A stretch of 64,000 nucleotides of DNA from Chlorobiaceae bacterium (GTDB taxonomy: Bacteria; Bacteroidota; Chlorobiia; Chlorobiales; Chlorobiaceae): NCBI GenBank assembly GCA_013334965.1, contig JAAXWO010000011.1, positions 1-64,000 of the forward strand. The letters run 5' to 3'. The position numbers were made by a program, and so were the translations under genes. Positions 29,483 through 39,565 of this stretch are shown piece by piece (within the stretch, counting starts at the first letter, position 1; each line of letters begins with the position of its first letter). A model generated the notes under the pieces. It was not told the origin of the DNA, searched no databases, and was given only the letters and a program-made list of their open reading frames with translations.

Positions 29483-31336
29483 TTGCAGGCATATGATGAA
29501 GAAACTCATGGAGAACGATCGATGATCAGCCTGAGACATAAGCTGGCCCTTGGCTTCGGTGGCCTTCTGGCTATAATCGCGGTCATCGGCATGCTGACCA
29601 TCAGCCAGATCGATCAGCTCGGCAGTGCAATCGACGTCATCCTGAAACAGAACTACCGAAGTGTCACGGCAAGCCAGGAGATGAAAGAGGCGCTGGAAAG
29701 AATGGACAGCGACATCCTGTTCTCCTTTACCGACCAGCATAAGTCCACCCCGGGCAACATCGGCAACAGCGAAAGGAAATTCAGGCAGGCGCTGAAAGTT
29801 GAGCTCGGCAACATCACCCTGCCTGGAGAGAAGGAGAAAGCCGAACGGATCGCCCAGTTGTTTGACGACTATGCCCAAGCTGTCCGCAGCGTCACCAGTG
29901 ACTCGATCACCCTTGAAAAAAAAAGGGCGACCTATTTCACGACTATCCTCCCGTTGCTGATCGAGATCAAAACCCTCGCCCAGCAGATACTCGACATGAA
30001 CCAGGCGAACATGAACCAGGCGAGCCACGCGACACGTCTACTGGCCGCATCAGCGCATAACCGAATATTGATAGCCATCATTTCATGCGCTTTACTCGCC
30101 GTACTCTTCAGCTATCTGTCACGCCGATGGATATTGCGACCTGTCAGCAGACTCATCGCCTCTGCCAAAGAAATCAGGAACGGCAACCTGGACCTTGTGC
30201 TCAAATCAGAGTCCAACGACGAAATCGGCGAGCTTTCAGAAGCTTTCAACGAAATGGCTTCGACGCTGCGCGAGGTACGAAAAAGGGATGAGGAAACGCT
30301 CCATCGCACGCGAAAGGCTACACAGGAGGTCATGAACATTCTGCCGACTCCGATAGCCATTTTCAATCCTGAAGGCCGGATAGATGTGGCGACGCAATCT
30401 GCGATCCGGTTTTTCGGGCTTAATCCGGGAGCTTTCGCAACGAGCGTCGATTATCCGTGGTTGCCGGATATGCTTCAACGCGCGACAACAGAGGGACGGG
30501 CGGTTGAATTTGAAGGCAACGGGTTCCTTCAGAAGTTTATCGATAATCGTGAGTTTTTTTTCAAACCCACAGCCGTTCCGATAACGAAAAACCCAAACAC
30601 AACGGCTACCAACGGCACCATACTGCTGCTCCACGATGTGACCCAGGTTCACGAACAGAAAGAGTTGAAAAGAAGCGTCGTATCGACAGTTTCACACCAG
30701 CTCCGCACGCCGTTGACCTCACTGAGAATGGCCGTTCACCTGCTTCTGGAACGACGGATCGGCACGCTTAACGGAAAACAGGCTGAATTGCTTAACACCG
30801 CCTGTGAAGACAGCGATCGTCTTGCAGAGATGCTTGACGACCTGCTTGACCTGAACCGGATCGAGTCAGGACGAGCCCGACTGAAGATGCAGCAACAGAA
30901 ACCCGATAACCTTATCAGAATCGGCATTGAACCTTTTATCTCCGAATCGAAGGAAAAAGGTATCGCCATAATCGTAGACACCCCGCCCGATCTCCCGGAG
31001 GTCATTGCCGATGAAGCAAGCATCAAACATGTATTTGCAAATCTTCTTTCGAATGCCCTGCGTTTTTCGCAGCCTGGCAGTACCATAACCGTCAAGGCCG
31101 AAGCTGAGCTTTCGGGAATCAGGTTCTCGGTTGAAGATACCGGCGAAGGTATTGCTCCCGAGCACATGAAGCGAGTGTTCGAACAATTCTACAGGGTTCC
31201 CGGCCAGGATGAAAAATCGGGCATAGGACTCGGCCTCTCGATAGTCAAGGAAATCATCAATGCCCACGGAGGATCCGTCGGCGTCAAAAGCACAAAAGGA
31301 AAAGGTACCGTTTTTCACTTCACGCTGCCCGCATGA
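29483..31336 (+). CDS. HAMP/PAS sensor histidine kinase (KinB-like)
   Basis: Periplasmic 4-helix sensor region, HAMP (RPVSRLIASAKEIRNGNLDLVLKSESNDEIGELSEAFNEMAS), HisKA VSTVSHQLRTPLTSLRMAVHLL, HATPase SVEDTGEGIAPEHMKRVFEQFYRVPGQDEKSGIGLGLSIVKEI. Confidence 0.95.
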   Translation: MQAYDEETHGERSMISLRHKLALGFGGLLAIIAVIGMLTISQIDQLGSAIDVILKQNYRSVTASQEMKEALERMDSDILFSFTDQHKSTPGNIGNSERKFRQALKVELGNITLPGEKEKAERIAQLFDDYAQAVRSVTSDSITLEKKRATYFTTILPLLIEIKTLAQQILDMNQANMNQASHATRLLAASAHNRILIAIISCALLAVLFSYLSRRWILRPVSRLIASAKEIRNGNLDLVLKSESNDEIGELSEAFNEMASTLREVRKRDEETLHRTRKATQEVMNILPTPIAIFNPEGRIDVATQSAIRFFGLNPGAFATSVDYPWLPDMLQRATTEGRAVEFEGNGFLQKFIDNREFFFKPTAVPITKNPNTTATNGTILLLHDVTQVHEQKELKRSVVSTVSHQLRTPLTSLRMAVHLLLERRIGTLNGKQAELLNTACEDSDRLAEMLDDLLDLNRIESGRARLKMQQQKPDNLIRIGIEPFISESKEKGIAIIVDTPPDLPEVIADEASIKHVFANLLSNALRFSQPGSTITVKAEAELSGIRFSVEDTGEGIAPEHMKRVFEQFYRVPGQDEKSGIGLGLSIVKEIINAHGGSVGVKSTKGKGTVFHFTLPA

Positions 31337-31577
31337 AACGAACTGGACGGACGACGAATTCAGGAAATCCGAGATACCGGGCCTGCCATTTCGCCAATCT
31401 GCCGGCATCTCTTCGCTGGCATCATGATTGTCCGGTCCATTGTCTACAGACGTTCCTGATCGCAACAATCATCCGGCCATGACCTGAGAGGTCTGGAGCA
31501 CTTTGCCTGGCGTCACGGCATCGTCCAACTTCTTATCCTGACCACTCTCATCAAGCAGCCAATCCTGGCCAAATGAA

Positions 31578-31606
31578 GAAACCCCGCTGTTCTCACGCGG
31601 GGTTTC
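31578..31606. terminator. Stem-loop terminator between convergent HK and PII genes
   Basis: GAAACCCCGC-tgttctcac-GCGGGGTTTC, 10-bp stem. Confidence 0.75.
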
Positions 31607-31677
31607 CTGTACAAAAAAAATGAGGGCAGAGTCTTGCTCCTGGAATTTTAACAACCTGTCAAAATTCAGGAAACCGG

Positions 31678-32025
31678 CTAATCCTTATTGTACATCGAGT
31701 CATCTCCACTCTCGCCGGTACGGATCCGATAGGACTCTTCGATGGTCCACACAAAAATCTTGCCATCTCCGATTTCACCGGTATAAGCCGACTTCAGAAG
31801 ACAGTCCACTGTCTTGCGAAGATTGATGTCACGAACCACGATCGATAACGTCAGGCGCGAAATAAAATCCGTATCGGCGGAACCCCTGAATACGCCTTTC
31901 GATTTCCGTTCGTTGCCAACTCCATATGATTCGGTGTAAGAGAAAAAGTCGATATCAATGGCGTGCAAAGCCGCCTTGACCTCTTCAAATTTCGAGCGTC
32001 TTATAATCGCCTCTATTTTTTTCAT
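31678..32025 (-). CDS. P-II family nitrogen regulator (divergent T-loop)
   Basis: MKKIEAIIRRSKFEEVKAALHAIDIDFFSYTESYGVG...GVFRGSADTDFISRLTLSIVVRD...YTGEIGDGKIFVWTIEESYRIRTGESGDDS. Confidence 0.92.
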   Translation of the reverse strand: MKKIEAIIRRSKFEEVKAALHAIDIDFFSYTESYGVGNERKSKGVFRGSADTDFISRLTLSIVVRDINLRKTVDCLLKSAYTGEIGDGKIFVWTIEESYRIRTGESGDDSMYNKD

Positions 32026-32185
32026 AACGAATTAATTTTATGTGATTTAACCTTTTCACAACAATAAATGAGCACCTATTGTCCCAAAACACATACGCCT
32101 GGATGGATGATCATCATTTCCGTTAATCAACCGGGTGAAAACAGCTGCAGATGAACAGTCCTGTTTTCACTCAGTTGTTCCGCAA

Positions 32186-33667
32186 TCAGTTGGTATAGGC
32201 TTCTGCACCGTGTTCGAACACATCCAATCCACCAACGCCGGTTTCGCCTTCCGGTTCAACACGCAGCTTGAACGGGTAAGGCAACTTGCTGATTCCCCAC
32301 ATCACAACAATGGCAACCACAAAAGTGCTCAAAGCAACGATCGCATTTCCCACGAACTGAGCGAGGAACACATTCCAGCCACCACCATAAAACAGCCCGG
32401 TCACCGGAGCGCTGTTGTCAGGCCCCAATGGAGTGGCACAGCCATATTCTCCGGTAGCAAACAGACCAATAGCCCAGGTACCGAAAATACCGTTCAATCC
32501 ATGAACCGGAACCGCGCCAACGGGATCATCAATACGAAGATATTCAAGCAGGTAGATACCTCCGAAAACAATTGCACCGGCAATCAGGCCAATGATGACG
32601 GCACCAAGCGGTGAAACCCAGTAACAGGGAGCCGTGATGGCAACCAACCCGCCCAGAAGCCCGTTCACCGTAAAGCCGACGTCGAATTTACCTTTGAAGG
32701 AACCTGCATAATAGGCCAGGGTCATGGCGCTCAACGCACCGGCACAAGCGGCAAGGGTCGTATTTGCAGCCACGCGACCGACACCGACGGCATCCATTGC
32801 AGAGAGCGTGCTGCCAGGGTTGAATCCGTACCATCCGAACCACAGAAGGAAAGCTCCTGTAACTGCAACCGGCAAGTTGTGGGCTGCCGGCAGACCGCCT
32901 CTCTGTTTGTCGTCACGCAGGAATACACGACCGATACGTGGTCCGAGGACAATTGCACCAGCCAATGAAACCACGCCGCCAATGGTATGAACAACCGTTG
33001 AACCAGCGAAATCACGGAAAGGATTGCCCAGTTCAGGCAGGAAATGTCCGGGAGTACCCATCGTCACCAGAAAACCGTCCGGCCCCCATGCCCAGTGACC
33101 GATGATCGGATAGATGAAGGCCGTCACAAAAATGCTGTAGATGATATCGCCACGGAAACTGGTACGACCGATCATGGCGCCTGATGTAATGGTCGAGGCC
33201 GTATCGGCAAATGCAAACTGGAATACCCAATGTGCAAGAAGCGCTACGCCGGTTGCGCCATAAGTCTCAGGCGCTCCCTGAAGGAAAAACCACTTCTGCC
33301 CTATAAAACCATTTCCTTCACTGAACATGAACGCATAACCGATAGCCCAGAAAGAGATACCGCAGATAGCCGTATCCAGAACACATTCGATCAGCACGTT
33401 AACCGCCTCACGCTTCCTTGCAAAACCGGCTTCCAGCATCACAAATCCAGCCTGCATGCCAAACACGAGGGCGGCTGCGATAATCGTCCACAGCGTGTTG
33501 AGTGAGTTGATCATGTTCGTTTCGGCCGGAGTATAGGTGATGGCCGCCATGGCAGGCGTACCGATTATTCCGGATAACGTGTTCATGGACAACAGGACAA
33601 GAAACAGCCCGATCAACTTCCCTGCAAAAATGGTCGCCCCAAGTTTCCAGTTTTTCTTCTTTGACAT
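32186..33667 (-). CDS. amt: Ammonium transporter
   Basis: FWAIGYAFMFSEGNGFIG, FQFAFADTASTITSGAMIGRTSF, DFAGSTVVHTIGGVVSLAGAI, FLLWFGWYGFNPGS; start trimmed to MSKKKNWKLGATIF. Confidence 0.96.
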   Translation of the reverse strand: MSKKKNWKLGATIFAGKLIGLFLVLLSMNTLSGIIGTPAMAAITYTPAETNMINSLNTLWTIIAAALVFGMQAGFVMLEAGFARKREAVNVLIECVLDTAICGISFWAIGYAFMFSEGNGFIGQKWFFLQGAPETYGATGVALLAHWVFQFAFADTASTITSGAMIGRTSFRGDIIYSIFVTAFIYPIIGHWAWGPDGFLVTMGTPGHFLPELGNPFRDFAGSTVVHTIGGVVSLAGAIVLGPRIGRVFLRDDKQRGGLPAAHNLPVAVTGAFLLWFGWYGFNPGSTLSAMDAVGVGRVAANTTLAACAGALSAMTLAYYAGSFKGKFDVGFTVNGLLGGLVAITAPCYWVSPLGAVIIGLIAGAIVFGGIYLLEYLRIDDPVGAVPVHGLNGIFGTWAIGLFATGEYGCATPLGPDNSAPVTGLFYGGGWNVFLAQFVGNAIVALSTFVVAIVVMWGISKLPYPFKLRVEPEGETGVGGLDVFEHGAEAYTN

Positions 33668-34273
33668 GTTTTCCCTGATCCGGGAAAAATACTCCCCTCT
33701 TCCGGGGCTTATGGTTACTGATTTCATGGCTTGTTTTTTTGGTTGACGATACAAATTGATGACAACTGTGTCCCGGAAATCTCACCCTGTCAGATAACAC
33801 GGCAATATTTTCCATCCGGTCGGCAGCAGGAATCAGAATTGATTAGGGACATGATTGAGTCATTTCTCATCGCTATTCTGAAACTGGCATCTTCAAGCAT
33901 TTACCATCCTTGAGTCTGGGCTGCGACCAGGCGCCAGAATCTTAATCATTAAGGCTTAAATGAAAAGTAAAACTAATTATTTAATAAAAAATACATTTTT
34001 GCAATATTTATTATGCCTTTTCGATGTTTTTGCAAAATATTTTTGACATCCACTATCAAAAGACAAAACGCATGAGGATTCAGCGGTAGTAAGGGAGGGA
34101 TATACCGCCATAAACGCCGCTAAATCCTTTTTTGCGGCGTGTCACCCTTGAAATCGGGAATCTGCAGTTAACGCAAGCCCGGTAGGTGAAAATAACGGGA
34201 TCGATGGCCGGAGAGCGGTCATGTCTCGCCGGATAAGGAGATCAGGAGGAAAGATCGGCGTGAACGTCAGGGC

Positions 34274-35065
34274 CTAAGACTGAAGCGGTTTTATGGCGAG
34301 GCAATCGTGAATGACGCGCTCTCCTACATAGGTCGTGGTGCTTCTGCGCACAATCTGCCAGGCATCGAGTTGATAACTGTCGCCGGATGCGATTGACTCG
34401 ACAAGCGCGCTGTCATTTTCGGCAAGATGTGAGAGTTCGAGGTTCTGGGAAAGGACAACCGGCTTGATATCGGGACCGGCAACAATCATCAGGGCGTCGA
34501 CGTGTACTCCTTCAAGCCTGAATCCGCTGGCCGCCACTGCCGCCCTGGTCAGGGTATCGAGCTCGATCATCCTCGCCCTGGTGTTGCGGATATCTCCGCT
34601 CATGGCAAGATGGACGACATCGAGCATCGTGCTCCTGACTGCGTTCAGGCCTGCAAATGACTCGACATTCTGATACTGCGGGTTATTCTTGATGACCCTG
34701 GCCAGATCAGAAACCTCCATCAGGTAAGCGTTTCTCTGATTGCCCGGCACAAAAAACATGACGATCAGGCGAACCGACGGTTCTCCTGCCACCCCGTAAT
34801 CGAGGCCCTGCGGACTCCAACCGATGGCGCAGCTCAGCTCACCGTCGAAATTGACCCTGGCGTGAGGACATGCCCAGCCAAAACCAAGGGAGGTATTCGA
34901 TTTTTTTTCGTGGGCCAGCACCATTTCGACGATATCGGTACCTGAAGGAATTGTCGGCACGGCTTCGAGCATCGTGGCAAGAAACTGGAGTGCCTTGTCC
35001 TTGTCGTTGTCCGGCAGTTCGACAAGTCGTCCGTGCTGGAGCGCATCAAGAATGCTTTTCAACAT
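34274..35065 (-). CDS. PTS EIIA (PtsN)-like domain protein
   Basis: EMVLAHEKKSNTSLGFGWACPHARVNFDGELSCAIGWSPQGLDYGVAGEPSVRLIVMFFVPGNQRNAYLMEVSDLARVIKN; conserved His in CPHARV. RBS ggagg 7 nt upstream of the ATG at 35065. Confidence 0.82.
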   Translation of the reverse strand: MLKSILDALQHGRLVELPDNDKDKALQFLATMLEAVPTIPSGTDIVEMVLAHEKKSNTSLGFGWACPHARVNFDGELSCAIGWSPQGLDYGVAGEPSVRLIVMFFVPGNQRNAYLMEVSDLARVIKNNPQYQNVESFAGLNAVRSTMLDVVHLAMSGDIRNTRARMIELDTLTRAAVAASGFRLEGVHVDALMIVAGPDIKPVVLSQNLELSHLAENDSALVESIASGDSYQLDAWQIVRRSTTTYVGERVIHDCLAIKPLQS

Positions 35066-35066
35066 G

Positions 35067-37730
35067 TCAGTTTCCTCCAAATCGTTTGAAAAACCATGAT
35101 TTCACGACATGGGTCATCATGCCGTAGGCGAGCAGGAACAAGCCTATCCAGCCGAAATAGGCTATCGGCAGAGGGATCATGCCGAAGAGCGAAGCTACCG
35201 GCGAATATGGAAGCCAGACGGCGACCAGCATCACCGCCAGAGTGGTCACCATCATGGGCATCGAGGCCTGACTTTGCAGAAACGGAATTTTTCCCGTCCT
35301 GATGATATGGACGATAAGGGTCTGGGTCAAAAGCGACTCGACAAACCAGCCGGTCTGGAATAGCTGCATTGCATTGGATTTCGCGACAGCTCCAGCCGTT
35401 GGATCTGAAAAGATGCTCGCGCCGAAAAAGAACCACATCAACGCAAAGGTGGCATAATCAAAAATGGAACTGATAGGGCCGATGACGATCATGAACCACT
35501 TGATGTTACCGATATCCCATTTTCTCGGCTTACTGATCTGCTCCGCATCGACGCTGTCGGCAGGGATACCGGTCTGCGAAAGGTCGTAAAGCAGGTTGTT
35601 GAGCAATATCTGGATCGGCTGCATCGGCAGGAACGGGAGCAGGTAACTCGCCCCGATGACGCTGAACATGTTGCCGAAATTCGAACTTGCGCTCATCCGG
35701 ACGTATTTGATGATGTTGGCAAACACGCGCCTGCCTTCCATAATGCCATCGCCAAGCACCATCAGGCTTTTTTCGAGCAGGACGATATCAGCAGACTCCT
35801 TGGCGACGTCGACAGCCGAATCGACTGAAATGCCGACATCAGCCGCACGCAAAGCCGGCGCATCGTTGATGCCGTCACCCATATACCCGACGACATGCCC
35901 GCCCTTCCTCAACGACTTCACGACCTGCGCCTTCTGCATGGGGGAGAGTTTGGCGAGGATTTCCGCCTCCTCCACGACACAGTCAAAATCATCGGCCGCC
36001 AACCTGTCCAGCTCATCACCCGTAGCCACGCGCGTCACCTCAAAACCGACGTCCCGGCATATCTTTCCTGTCACCAGCGCATTGTCGCCGGTAAGGATCT
36101 TGACACCTACCCCTGCATCCCTGAGACTTACAAGCGCTGCGGCCGTTGAATCTTTCGGCGGATCCAGGAAAGCGATATATCCGAGCAGAATCAGATCCTT
36201 TTCATCATCATGTGTAAAATGAGTCCTGTCAGGGGGGAACTCGTTGTATGCAATCGCCAGCACACGGTAACCGTTGCCGTTCAGGCCGGCGACCTCCTCA
36301 AAAAGGTCGTCCCGGATCATGCCGATCAACGGATAGATCTCGTCGGCGATCTGGTAACGGTTGCAGCAGGCATAGATCTCTTCAACAGCCCCTTTGCATA
36401 TCAGCACATGATCATTCCGGTAACTGACCACAACTGACATGCGCCGGCGCTGGAAATCAAACGGAAGTTCGTCCACCAGCAGGCAGTTCCCGTCAACTGC
36501 GAACTCCTGATGGTCAAGAACGGCCCTGTCGAGGAGGTTGCTCAGCCCGGTCTGGAAAAAACTGTTCAGGTAGGCATATTTCAGGACGTTGTTGCTCTCC
36601 TCCCCCATGAGGTCCACAGCCATCTTAAGCAGTACGCGGTCCTGGGTGAGGGTTCCTGTTTTATCGGTACAGAGGATGTCGATGGCCCCAAAATTCTGTA
36701 TCGATGAGAGATGCTTGACGATCACCTTTTTTCCCGCCATGACCAGGGCCCCTTTAGCCAGGTTCACCGTCACGATCATCGGGAGCATTTCCGGCGTCAG
36801 CCCCACGGCGACCGAAAGGCTGAACAGAAGCGACTCCATCCAGTTTCCCTTGCTCAGCCCGACGATCAGAAACACAGACGAGACCAGCACGACCATGAAG
36901 CGGATCATCAGCCAGGTGAAAGAGCGGATGCCTTTGTCGAAGCTGGTTTCCTGCCGCTTTTCGTTCAGGCTTTCGGCAATCGCGCCAAAAAATGACCTGC
37001 TGCCGGTATTGACCACCACCGCCAGCGCAGAGCCGCTGCTTACGCTGCTCCCCTGAAAGCAGGCGTTACCCAGTTCCAGAATCGTGAGATTTTCGGCGGT
37101 GCAAGGCAACGAATTTTTTTCCACCGGCATGGTTTCACCGGTCAGCGATGCCTGGCTCACAAAAAAGTCCTTTGTCGAAACGAGCCTGAGGTCCGCAGGA
37201 ATGACTGATCCTGCCTGGAGCCGGACGATATCCCCCGGAACAAGGTCCGCCTGGGGGACCTCCCGCTCGACACCGTTACGGATGACATGCGACCTCGACT
37301 GGACACGTTTTCCAAGCGATGCCACCGCATTGCCGGAGCGACGGTCCAGAACGTAGGATATCCCTACGCTCAGAAGAATCATCATACCGACAATCGCCGA
37401 AGATTTCAACTCGCCGATAACGGCTGAAACCAGGGCGATGATCAGCAGCTGAATGACGAGGGGACTGGTAAGGCGATGCACGATATCCTGCAGAAAAGAG
37501 GGGCGCTTTACCTGGGATATCTCATTTTTCCCGTACCTGGCCAACCGCTTCGACACCTGCAGGTCATCGAGCCCGACTGTGCGGCTCTCCATGGCCTGAA
37601 GCGCCTGCTCTACAGATTTTCCGCAAAGCTTCAGAAGGAATTGCTCATCTTCTGTGTGCGTACGACCTGAGCCTGCTTCTGGCCTGAAGCCTGCAAATGT
37701 TGTTATATTATTATAGAGCGTTTTGAACAT
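35067..37730 (-). CDS. mgtA: P-type ATPase, magnesium-translocating (MgtA-like)
   Basis: DKTGTLTQDRVLL, TGETMPVEKNS, MGDGINDAPALRAADVGISVDSAVDVAKESADIVLLEKSLMVLGDGIMEGRRVFANIIKYVRMSASSNFGNMFSV; start trimmed to MFKTLYNNI. Confidence 0.95.
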   Translation of the reverse strand: MFKTLYNNITTFAGFRPEAGSGRTHTEDEQFLLKLCGKSVEQALQAMESRTVGLDDLQVSKRLARYGKNEISQVKRPSFLQDIVHRLTSPLVIQLLIIALVSAVIGELKSSAIVGMMILLSVGISYVLDRRSGNAVASLGKRVQSRSHVIRNGVEREVPQADLVPGDIVRLQAGSVIPADLRLVSTKDFFVSQASLTGETMPVEKNSLPCTAENLTILELGNACFQGSSVSSGSALAVVVNTGSRSFFGAIAESLNEKRQETSFDKGIRSFTWLMIRFMVVLVSSVFLIVGLSKGNWMESLLFSLSVAVGLTPEMLPMIVTVNLAKGALVMAGKKVIVKHLSSIQNFGAIDILCTDKTGTLTQDRVLLKMAVDLMGEESNNVLKYAYLNSFFQTGLSNLLDRAVLDHQEFAVDGNCLLVDELPFDFQRRRMSVVVSYRNDHVLICKGAVEEIYACCNRYQIADEIYPLIGMIRDDLFEEVAGLNGNGYRVLAIAYNEFPPDRTHFTHDDEKDLILLGYIAFLDPPKDSTAAALVSLRDAGVGVKILTGDNALVTGKICRDVGFEVTRVATGDELDRLAADDFDCVVEEAEILAKLSPMQKAQVVKSLRKGGHVVGYMGDGINDAPALRAADVGISVDSAVDVAKESADIVLLEKSLMVLGDGIMEGRRVFANIIKYVRMSASSNFGNMFSVIGASYLLPFLPMQPIQILLNNLLYDLSQTGIPADSVDAEQISKPRKWDIGNIKWFMIVIGPISSIFDYATFALMWFFFGASIFSDPTAGAVAKSNAMQLFQTGWFVESLLTQTLIVHIIRTGKIPFLQSQASMPMMVTTLAVMLVAVWLPYSPVASLFGMIPLPIAYFGWIGLFLLAYGMMTHVVKSWFFKRFGGN

Positions 37731-38049
37731 GGCGGTATCATACAGCTGGCGTTTGTTGTTGATACTACCTGAACGGCAACTCCGTTGATTCAATATAACA
37801 AGGATTACCTCATAGCATTTCATCGATCGTAACCGGTCGGATCAAGCCCCGAAAATCAAGGATGACCCTCGGCAACAAGCTTTCGACGCCACCCGTATTT
37901 CCCTATTCACAACTGGATGAAGACGGCCAGTGACATAACCGCTGCGAATTGCTCATTTGGGGAAAGATCGATATTTTTTTTTGAGAACAACGACGAAGCG
38001 CTCAGCTTTTGAGCGATAACCGAAGTCTGGATATGCATAAAGCCGGCCA

Positions 38050-39369
38050 ATGACCTTCGATGGGACCCATAGAGTGAATATCTTCCAATTCTTCAAAAGC
38101 CGACTCAAGGAGCATCCCCTGTCCCGCGTAGGCCCCGGACTCATCACCGGTGTTGCGGACGACGATCCGAGCGGCATAGCGACATACTCCCAGGCGGGAG
38201 CCCGGTTTGGTCTCGACATGCTCTGGACCATGCCGCTGGCTTACCCGTTGATGGCTGCGATCCAATCCATTTGCGCCCGCATCGGACGCGTCACAGGAAA
38301 AGGTCTTGCCGCCAACATCAAGTCGGCATTCCCGCCCATCGTCCTCAAAAGCGTCGTTTCGCTCCTGCTCATAGCCAACACGCTCAACATCGCCGCCGAT
38401 GTCGCCGCCATGGGTGAAGTCGCGGAACTCATCACGGGTTTCGACAGGCACGTCATGACCGCCCTGTTCGTGTTCGGGACATTGCTGCTGCAGGTGTTCG
38501 TTCCCTATCATCGGTACGTGAACTTCCTGAAATGGCTCACTGTCTCGCTGCTTGCCTATGCTGCCGTGCTCTTCACCGTCCGGGTGCCATGGGGTGAGGT
38601 GGCGCAGCGCACCCTGTTTCCAAGGCTCAGGCTGGACACTGATACTGCCGCCGTGATCGTCGGAGTTTTCGGCACCACGATCAGCCCGTACCTGTTTTTC
38701 TGGCAGGCATCAGAAGAGGTCGAGGAGATGCACACGAACGGCAACTCCGTTCCGTTGCTTAAGGATGGAACAAAGGCGCAGGAAGAGCTTGCCAGGATAC
38801 GATGGGACACCTGGAGCGGCATGTTCTACTCCAACATAACAGCCTATTTCATTATCCTGGCCACAGCGGTCACGCTCAACGTATCAGGGATAACCGACAT
38901 CAATACGGCTGCAGAAGCGGCAAGCGCCCTCAAACCGCTCGCAGGATCGTTCGCATCGCTCCTGTTCGCCATAGGCATTCTCGGGGTAGGTCTCATCGGA
39001 GTGCCAGTGCTCGCCGGTTCCGGAGCCTATGCCCTTTCAGAAGCGATGGGCTGGACCTCGGGACTGGAATGCAAAGCAGACGACGCTCGCGGATTCTACG
39101 GTATCATCTCGCTGAGCATACTGGTCGGACTGGTCATCCAGTACTCCCCGATCAGTCCCATGAAAGCGCTTTTCTGGAGCGCGGTAATCAACGGGGTCAT
39201 TGCCGTGCCGCTCATGGTCGTGATCCTCCTGCTGGCCTCAAAAAAATCGGTCATGGGAAAGTACACCGTCAGCCGACCGATCATCATTCTCGGCTGGATT
39301 GCGACCGTCGTCATGGGAGTCGCCGCCTTGTGCATGTTCGTTCCTGCGTCGGTATTTCAATTGAACTGA
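38050..39369 (+). CDS. NRAMP family divalent metal transporter (copy 1)
   Basis: VGPGLITGVADDDPSGIATYSQAGARFGLDMLWTMPLAYPLMAAIQ; TTISPYLFFWQASEEVEE; LAGSGAYALSEAMGW. Confidence 0.93.
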   Translation: MTFDGTHRVNIFQFFKSRLKEHPLSRVGPGLITGVADDDPSGIATYSQAGARFGLDMLWTMPLAYPLMAAIQSICARIGRVTGKGLAANIKSAFPPIVLKSVVSLLLIANTLNIAADVAAMGEVAELITGFDRHVMTALFVFGTLLLQVFVPYHRYVNFLKWLTVSLLAYAAVLFTVRVPWGEVAQRTLFPRLRLDTDTAAVIVGVFGTTISPYLFFWQASEEVEEMHTNGNSVPLLKDGTKAQEELARIRWDTWSGMFYSNITAYFIILATAVTLNVSGITDINTAAEAASALKPLAGSFASLLFAIGILGVGLIGVPVLAGSGAYALSEAMGWTSGLECKADDARGFYGIISLSILVGLVIQYSPISPMKALFWSAVINGVIAVPLMVVILLLASKKSVMGKYTVSRPIIILGWIATVVMGVAALCMFVPASVFQLN

Positions 39370-39565
39370 TCGTGACGTTCATGTTAAAAAATAGCCGTTT
39401 GCCAGCCTGGACAGCTTTAATTTGCTTTCGCATCAAATATATTACACATTGTGTACGAAAATTTCACCATTGAGTTACGCCATATGCGGATAAGCGGCAA
39501 AAAGTAGTCAATGGTCCGGGCAAACCCCGAGTTTGCCGTACTTCCTATAATCAGACTGTGGAGAT

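Noticed and set aside
34083-34139. Two adjacent hairpins (GCGGTA...TACCGC and CGCCGC...GCGGCG) near the amt/EIIA intergenic region
   Set aside because: Short stems with long loops and no known riboswitch features; not convincing without covariation data.
33750-34140. Search for a sigma54 promoter upstream of amt
   Set aside because: No GG-N10-GC element with correct spacing found on the minus strand; near-matches had wrong spacing.
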